From Papio anubis (lineage: Eukaryota > Chordata > Mammalia > Primates > Cercopithecidae): a DNA stretch of 64,000 nucleotides. A program made the translations under genes and the position numbers. The stretch is from assembly GCF_008728515.1 (NCBI RefSeq), contig NC_044990.1, positions 61,608,879 through 61,672,878 on the forward strand, read 5' to 3'. The notes under the pieces were generated by a model, which had not been told where the DNA came from, did no database searches, and saw only the letters and a list, made by a program, of their open reading frames with translations. Shown piece after piece: positions 56,611 through 64,000 of the stretch; within the stretch, counting starts at the first letter, position 1, and every line of letters starts with the position of its first letter.

Positions 56611-57794
56611 TAGGAAAAGATTTTCATTCTAAAAGCATTATTTTTAAAAGTCTGTAGCATTTTAAATTGATAATAGAATCAGTTCTACATGGTTGGTAAT
56701 AAAATATAACCACACTGATCTTCACACTTTAGCTTACATATTTTTATTTTGAGATATTTATGGGATAGTTTTTAAAAATCTATTTGTAGATGTTTATACA
56801 AATGAATATTATTTTGTAACCTCCTACAATATGGTTAACTCAAATGTCTTACAAATTTTGATTGCAGATAAAATTGGTATTCAGCCAAAATATGATTGAA
56901 TATTTTCTTTTTGCTTACTTTTTCTTCCTTTTTAAATCAGTAATACATAAAATATAATTAATATCATTTTGTTGATTAAACATTTATCAATATTATTTGA
57001 TTCAAGTACAGGTAAATAGCAGTCTTTTCTTCAATCAAGACAAATATTTCAAAGTTTAATGAACTTTATTATTTCATTTAATGAATTAAATACATTCAAA
57101 GGTATTGAATTCCTTATAGTATTTCAGCCAAAAATGTATGAGAACGTTGTCATTTATCATATATAGTTCCTTCTCTAAAATCTTTTAATATTGTGTCAAT
57201 GAATTTCTTCGGAATACCTACACTTCTAACAGTTTCTGGTAAAAACCATTTTCATCAAGTAAAGGACATCAGATTGTTTCTGTTGCCATGTATGGCAAGC
57301 AGTGGGCTGAATCTGATAAAAGTTAGTAGTCCTATTTCTGTGAGCTCCTTGCAGCTTGTTCTCAGTATCAGATACTTATAGTGCTGACATTTCAAAAGCA
57401 CAGATGGTGCAGAGGAAGTCCTAAGACGTCACCAGAGGGCGGTTTTCAAATCTTTGTCACAGGTTTAGAGAGATACAACTTGAAAGACCGAAACTTTTTC
57501 ACTAAGCTCTCCATTTGCAATTGAAAGTTAGTTATCTTCCAAAACACTGAAATTACAAAGATCTTACCTGAATTAATATAATAGTTACATCATATGTTTT
57601 CTATGAATTAGAAGCAATGTTGGATCTTTCAACCTTTGCATAGGCAGCGTAAATAATTTCTATAGGAGCATTTATATTTCCTTCCATGTACTGATATTGT
57701 TGTAACTCTCCATCATGAGCTTTGTAAAATACAATAATAACAATTGTATAGTATGGTATTAAAATATCTGTTATATTTTATTGTAATTATTGGA
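56611..57794. other. 1.2 kb without recognised feature
   Basis: AT-rich to 57180. 57190-57480 is less AT-rich but unassigned. Confidence 0.4.
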
Positions 57795-57935
57795 TTATAG
57801 ACTGTCTCAGAGTCAGGAATTTTCAGTGCTTCTTTTCTCTTGCAGACCATTGTGCCTAGTTTAGTATTTGGCATGCTGATGGTGCAACTGAATGTTCACT
57901 GAATGTTTAAATGAATGAATATTTTTTCAATTATG
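57795..57935 (+). mobile_element. L2 3' end
   Basis: ATAGACTGTCTCAGAGTCAG, CATTGTGCCTAGTTTAGTAT, TTTGGCATGCTGATGGTGCA and AATGAATGAATATT reproduce the L2 3' terminus. Confidence 0.75.
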
Positions 57936-58744
57936 AGACTAAAATTATTTTATGTGAAGGAGAAGGGACAAAGTATTTTTATAAGGCAGAGATTAAGTTA
58001 AAACTACAGAAAGCAGAATAATAACTGAAATATTCTGTTTCTTTTATGATGTGAGTCGTCCTTGATTTAAAAAACCTACAAACTTAGTTTATAATTAGAG
58101 GATAAAACATGAGCAGAAATAATAAGGAATATTATATTATCATACTCCACAGTTTCATATTTAAACAGGTATTTATATTTTTAAAAAGTTTTGCATACTT
58201 TAATATTGTAAATGCTCATTTTTAAATCAAGACTTTTGGCAAAGTTTTAAAAACTACAGTTAACATCTGGCTCTTTCAGGACAGTGATCAAAAAGATCTG
58301 TGGCGTTTTCACAGTAGGTTTTATTTTTTCTTATACATTTGGAAATGATTTCTCAACATTAATATAATTTGTGTGTACCTTTTAAAGAAGTATGCATTAC
58401 ACAACATGTTAGTAACTCAGTAAATAGCTTCAAATGTAAATATAATATCTGGCAAATACTCTTAAATTCCTAGTAATAACTTTAAAAGTAATGCATCATC
58501 TATTTTACACACTAATGTTAAACCCAGATTGTATTATATTGTTCTGATCATTATTTCTGAACTGATACGTATTAATCATAAAACATAAGTATATTCTTAG
58601 CTCTATTTTATTTTTCACCTTTTAACTAACAAACAGATTTTTTAAATGATAAATTTATAAGCATCTGCAATTTAAATCACACAGTAAAAGACACAGAGGA
58701 ATGTATTCATTATGTGAAATTCAACTTTCAAAGGTAATAATGTA
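57936..58744. other. No recognised feature
   Basis: AT-rich, nothing recognised. Confidence 0.42.
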
Positions 58745-59290
58745 TGACTTTTTTTTTTAGCTTTACTCCAGATCTCACTGAATGCATATATGTACAGAGT
58801 ACCCTTTTTCATATAGTTTTTCATAATGGAGATAGTACTATATGTGATTTTTTCTCAACATATAGTATATGTACATGCATAAATAATTATTTTAAAATAA
58901 TCTCATTATATTATAGTACTTAATAACTGAGGGAATGCTTTGTGTATATTGTAATTGATATATTGTGTTTTCTTACTAGATATTTAAAATGTCTTCAAAA
59001 TTTTACACTAAAATAAAAGATTTTGAGATACTTTATGGATTAATATTTTTTTATCTTTGTAACCATATTTGTAGGGCAAATCCATAGAAGTAGAATTGCT
59101 GGATCAAAAGAAACAAATATTTTATAATAGTCAAAATGAACACCCCTAAAGAATACATAAAACAATGTGTTAACAACAGTAACGATATTCTGATGAATAT
59201 GGATTTTTCTTTCCAAAAGTAAAATATTATAAAAGTTTCTTTTGTCTACTAGTAAAACCATTTATCATAGTCTTTTGTCTCTCATTTTAT
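58745..59290 (-). mobile_element. Old L1M fragment
   Basis: GTAGAATTGCTGGATCAAAA, AAATCCATAGAAGTAG and the TATAGTTTTTCATAATGGAG region resemble antisense ORF2-end sequence of old L1s. Divergence is high. Confidence 0.52.
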
Positions 59291-61239
59291 TTATTTTAAC
59301 ATACTGAGTGTTTTTGTTTTCTGTTTTCTAGTCTATTTTTTACTCATTTAATTTTGGCATAGAAAACTCTTCTTGTGTGTATTAATTATGTCATTAGCCA
59401 ATTGATAGCAATTTCTAATATTTTAAAATATTTTTTTACGGTGGCTTTCACATATAACATCTTATTTGCATACAGTCACAATTTTGTCTGTTTTTCTGTT
59501 TCAATATGTACACTTCTTATTTGATTCACTGTTTATATGCACTGCCTAGCTCTTCAAGAATAATATGAAAGTACCAAACATCTATTCATTATTTCCATGG
59601 TCTTTCTTATGAAAGAACTCTAATATTTTGATTAATATTATAAGAAAATGCTCACATTTTGCATTTGATTATCTTTTAAAATATTTAAGGGATACAATAG
59701 TAACTTATTTGTGATCATCTTTTCTCAAAACTAATCACATTTTCATCTAAGTTTCAGAATTCATATGTCTGAAAATTATTAAAGAAAAACTGGATAGTAT
59801 ATAGTATGGTCAAAAAGCTAGTACTTTTAAGATAACACAAGACTGGTGTAAACAGAAATCTTGCAAATGAAGAAGAGAAAAAAGATCCTTACCATTAGAA
59901 AGACTTATTATATTTGCTATTATTACTGACTAACTTTTATCTCGTTTACAGACTACTCTTATAAAAGCTATTCCACCTCTCCTTAACAATATTTTCCTGC
60001 TTCTAAGTTAGGCATGTTGAAATGTATTTAATTGGCTGTTTCAGATAAAATAGTGATACAAGCTCAAAAGACACTTAATCATATATTAAAAGGAGATAGT
60101 GTATGATTATGAAAGGCTTAAGGAAGAAATATAGTCTGTGATAGGAGTTGACAATATTGACAAGAGTTGTCAATAAATCTCAAGAAATCCTGTAAGTATT
60201 TTCTTGGCTTAAAGAAGGTTAATAAACTCAGATTTAAAAGTACTGGAGAGGACAACCTAAGAAATTATCTTGTTAGACTTATTTTAATTTCAGATAATGG
60301 ACTAGAAAATATAATGAAGTAATTGATCTTTTAGAAGAAGGGCTTGATGAATTGAATAAAAAGTTGTCTGCACAAGTTTCAGCAGCACAGTTGCAAACGA
60401 ATGCAATAAATCAATTTTGATAGGGTAATTGATAAAGTTGACAGGACAATGTGCCATGCGTAATGCAACCAGGTTAAAGTCAAACTAAAGATGCTGTTCT
60501 GTTACTGGCTTCTTTTAACAAAGTGCATCCCGAGTATCACTCAAAATGGTGTACTATGAATGAAATTATGTGAAAATTACCCTAATTATTAGAAATACAT
60601 TCTTTCAATCATGTTTGAATTGCTTAATTGCTTGGATATTTCTAATTATATTTTCCTTAATTACCTTTCTGGAAGCCTTATGTATGTGTGTCAAAATAAC
60701 CTTCCTAAAATTTTCTTTTACCATATAATAGCAAAAGTCACAATTAATTTTGCACCAAACGAATATAATTTTATAAAACACAGTTATTGAACATCTCATT
60801 AACTCACTGAAGAGCAAGTAGTTCTATATGGTTTTTTCTTTTTGTTCATATAAAGGATCTCAATCAGACCTTCTGCTATCCAATATATAGTTTAGATTAA
60901 TTGAAGAGATGGTTAGGCTTTGGTTTCTCTCCACCCTTTCAGATTACATTAAAACAACTTTTTGTAAAACAAATAAAATACCTAAATGTGAATATTAAGC
61001 AGTATCATTTTCTTAAAAATACACACTTAAAATATGGAGATAATAAAACTGGATTACAAGTAAATTTTTATCTTCCAAAATTTAATTGTTCCAACTATTT
61101 GTTTCTACCAATTTTCCTTCCAGGCAAACTATTTATGAGCCATTATCTATAGATTGTCCAAATAGTTAGCTGTAAGCTTTCAGGTAAAATTAGTCTTAAA
61201 TACTTAGAGGAGAATTCCCTTTGCTCTGCATTCATACAT
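59291..61239. other. 1.9 kb AT-rich, no recognised feature
   Basis: No repeat family or gene. Frames of up to 83 codons here have no recognisable product. Confidence 0.4.
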
Positions 61240-61500
61240 TCAGTGACTTCCAATATTTAAAAAAAATACCTTCCATGTGCCAAGAAAAAAGGTGATAAAA
61301 TCCTTGCTCTTGTGGAGCTTACATTCTAGTAGGGAGTGTCGTTAATAAGTAAACAAACAAACATAATATAATTTCAGAAGTAACACGAGAGGATAAGAAG
61401 ATGAAGAGTGATAAGTGAGGAGACTCTTTTTATAAACACAGTCCACGAAGGCAGTGGCATTTGAGCAGGCACTGAATGAAGTAAGAAGTAAGAGGAAATT
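61240..61500 (-). mobile_element. L2 3' end
   Basis: CTTGCTCTTGTGGAGCTTAC, ATTCTAGTAGGGAGTG, AACAAACAAACATAATATAA and GGCATTTGAGCAGGCACTGA with AATGAAGTAAG give the antisense L2 3' end in the right order over about 240 bases. Confidence 0.84.
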
Positions 61501-61785
61501 GTTGACCTTTTATTCTTTCCAATTTAGTCTTGAGGTCTCCCTCCAAGGAGTGGCTATAAACTCTAGCCTTAGCTTAATGAGACTCCAGGAATTTGGTCCT
61601 AAATGTTTACAGTTTGCCTTTTACAAGATACTTCTTGAACCTTGTGGACAGCCTAACGCCACCATGTCTGACCAGCAATCCGGTGTCCCTCACACAGGAT
61701 AATTTTTTACACCAGCAGATGTCCTTGTGGCTTTTGTTTGACCTGTATCTAGTTTATTTTGCCAAGACAGTCACTCTCTAGTTAG
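61501..61785. other. No recognised feature
   Basis: About 285 bases between the L2 and the LTR-like block. Two overlapping short frames (82 and 62 codons) match nothing I know. Confidence 0.42.
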
Positions 61786-62740
61786 ATTCCAGTGTGTTAG
61801 GTGAGACACAGAGGAGGCAACTTAAGACACAGGAAATAGCAGAAGTCATGTATTACTTATAAATCCCAGAAAGAAGAGAACAGCACACTTTGCAGGGCCA
61901 ATGGGAAATGGGGAGCTGTCTGAGACGTGTGCCCAACTAGCAGGTGGAGAGCAAAAAAGAGAGTGAGGGACTTGTACGTCAAAGCCTTCATTGGAGTCCA
62001 GGGTGTTACCTAGGCAGGTTTCCCATGGGAGTTATAATTGGCTGGTTTAGAGCAAGCAGGCATGAGTTCCATGGCTGAGAAGTAGTCATGGTGGCATAAC
62101 TGTGCAGTCCATGGGGCATGTGGGCTCAGCAGGAGAAGTCAAACAGGCTGTATTTAGCTGTCTCATAGGAAAATGGTCACCAGGAGATGGTTATATAAGG
62201 TAGATATCTGGATTAAACACATTGAAGCAATGAGAGAAGACAGAAACCTGGAACTGTGTCAAGGATAAACAAGTCCAGCTTCTGGTATGAGCAAGTTTAA
62301 CTTATGATCAAAATGAATGCCAAGGCACCATAAAATTATAAGAAATCACTACAGAGGGCTGGGTGTGGTGGCTCACGCCTGTAATTGCAGCACTTTGGGA
62401 GGCCGAGGCTGGTGGATCACCTGAGGTCAAGAGTTCAAGACCAGCCTGACCAACATGGTGAAACCCCGTCTCTACTAAAAAACGCAAAAATTAGCTGGGA
62501 GTGGTGGCAGGAGCCTCTAGTCCCAGCTACTCGGGAGGCTGAGGCACGAGAATCGCTAGAACACAGCAGGCGGGGGTCGTAGTGAGCTGAGATGTGCCAT
62601 TGCACTTCAGCCTGGGGGATAGAGCGAGACTCCGTCTCAAAAAAGGAAAAATAACAAATAAAGAAGAAATCACTACAGAGAGATCATTCTTGGCATAGAG
62701 AAAAGAAAAAAAGTTTATTGATATGCTAATTACATTGTAA
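61786..62740 (-). mobile_element. LTR-like block split by an Alu (tentative)
   Basis: 61786-62356 and 62681-62740 read like one LTR in antisense: less AT-rich than the flanks, with GGTTTCCCATGGGAGTTATA, GTGCAGTCCATGGGGCATG, TTAAACACATTGAAGC and, past the Alu, an inverted polyadenylation-like TTTATTG. I cannot name the family or find its partner LTR. Confidence 0.45.
62357..62663 (+). mobile_element. AluS-type element
   Basis: GGCTGGGTGTGGTGGCTCAC, GGATCACCTGAGGTCAAGAG, AGACCAGCCTGACCAACATG and GCGAGACTCCGTCTC, then an A-rich tail. AAGAAATCACTACAGAG at 62340-62356 recurs at 62664-62680, a perfect 17-bp target duplication. Confidence 0.97.
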
Positions 62741-63954
62741 TTATGAAGAAGAGCAAAGACATACATTTTCCTAAAGTAGAGTGAGTTAGGGGTACTATGG
62801 CAGGAATTGACTTAGAACAAAAGCTGTAGGGTAGTTAATGTAGGTTTTTATTTTGTATTATTATATGCATTTTTAGATGAGAGCGAGAATTTGAAGTTTA
62901 TCTGATGTGATCAAGAGGCTGGGTTTTTTTAGTATACAAGTAATCATGTTGTGAAATCTTTTTAAATTATTATTTAAAGTAGCCCCCCAAAATATTTTAA
63001 ATTTAATAAACTTACTACATTTTGTGACAACAAATAACAGATAATATAAATAATTTTCTAGCATTTTATCTATGTAAGATGTAACTGATTTAGGTATTAT
63101 TATATATGTAAAAATGTATTATAAACGGATTGAATTAAACACATGTATCATTTATAGGCTATTTACTTTTTCCATTTATTTTGTAATACAGGTTAATAAG
63201 CCAACCTTAATTTCATACCTAGAGATGGATTAGGCAATTTAAATTTTAGTGGTGACTTGCTTCCTTGCTTTATGTCCTGCTTATATGGTTTTATAAACCT
63301 AAGAAGGGCTTTTAAAAAAAAATGGTTTCTAGGATATGCTATTTCTATATTCTATAGTTCTAACCATGTGGATTTATCATGGCAAATTCTTTTAACATTT
63401 CCTAACAATATCTTAAGTAGTGGAGCGTAACAAAAATTTGCTGCTAGGGAAATGCTAACTTACTGGCAGGAGCTATAGGAGATTTTCTTTCTGTTACTTC
63501 TTCCAAGATTTATAAATGTGGTTATGATGGTTTGATTCATTTGAATGAAGACAGACTAAAAGTCCAATATAGTATTTTTATTCTGTATAAAACCAAGTAA
63601 GTTTTCCTCCTTTCAAACCCTTTTGCCTATCGAATGCTTATCTTTTAGAATTATTTTCACAAAAAACAATTCCTCATGTGATGCTAAAAATCACATTGTT
63701 CGGTTCATGTTGATAGTGGATTAAACTCAATATTAGAGCACTGAAAACTATTATAAGGATTTGGCTTACATAAGAATTAGAGAAGTAAAAGAAGAAATAC
63801 CTGAGACTCAAAATAAATATTTCTTGTAGGACTATTTTCTAATGGAATATGGATTGTGTGATTATCATATAATGTTATTTATATCCTCTAGAATGAAAAA
63901 TCTGTACTGGAAAAGCAGTACTTTGCTACATGTTTGACTTTAGTAAAGCCACAG
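62741..63954. other. 1.2 kb AT-rich, no recognised feature
   Basis: Nothing recognised apart from an A run at 63313-63321. Confidence 0.42.
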
Positions 63955-63968
63955 TCTCTCTCTCTCTC

Positions 63969-63999
<31 letters not shown>

Positions 64000-64000
64000 G
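63953..64000. repeat. (CT)n-(TA)n-(CA)n microsatellite running off the window
   Basis: Three dinucleotide runs in a row; the last is cut by the window edge, so its full length is unknown. Confidence 0.95.

Overview
The window is primate nuclear DNA, and the youngest repeats point to an Old World monkey. Alu elements at 22361-22668 and 52527-52826 carry the combination I associate with the cercopithecid AluYRa lineage: CCGGATCTCAG in the right arm, CTAGTTTTTTG in the middle and GGCTTGAGCC near the 5' end, read here on the opposite strand. The sequence is AT-rich, is filled with interspersed repeats, and shows no intact protein-coding gene, rRNA, tRNA, CRISPR array or operon. It reads as a gene desert or a very large intron.

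Layout. 1-7.2 kb: an MLT1 LTR whose 3' part became a pyrimidine microsatellite, an old Alu whose A-tail became a purine microsatellite, an L2, tandem and inverted local duplications, an inverted L1, a MADE1 hairpin and a Tigger-like fossil. 10.0-12.3 kb: a THE1 element with two LTRs and a near-matching 5-bp target duplication. 16.6-22.9 kb: L1 3' ends on the minus strand with Alus in or beside them, a 17-unit TAGA repeat, an AluYRa with a 16-bp target duplication and a MaLR LTR. 24.9-28.4 kb: a broken ERVL-type provirus (LTR, leucine-type primer site, reverse-transcriptase remnant) split by an MLT1 LTR and followed by a second MLT1 LTR in the other orientation. 28.5-33.5 kb: old L1s, a 450-bp alternating purine/pyrimidine block, L2, MIR and a nested palindrome. 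36-43.2 kb: L1 3' ends, a processed pseudogene of the 3' end of USP7, an Alu and an L1 with a classic 5' inversion. 45-57 kb: several Alus, an MST solo LTR, an Alu-linker-Alu composite inside one target duplication, and a MER1 DNA transposon nested in an L1. 57-64 kb: L2 and L1 remnants, an LTR-like block split by an Alu with a 17-bp target duplication, and a dinucleotide tract at the edge.

No genes work together here; the content is the record of successive retrotransposition, DNA transposition and local rearrangement. I found no credible undescribed functional system. The most distinctive structures are the Alu-linker-Alu insertion, the USP7 pseudogene, the three-copy inverted duplication near 5.6-5.9 kb and the two twin-primed L1s. 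Repeat family names come from recognising consensus sequence by eye; no database search was run, and boundaries without a target-site duplication are approximate.
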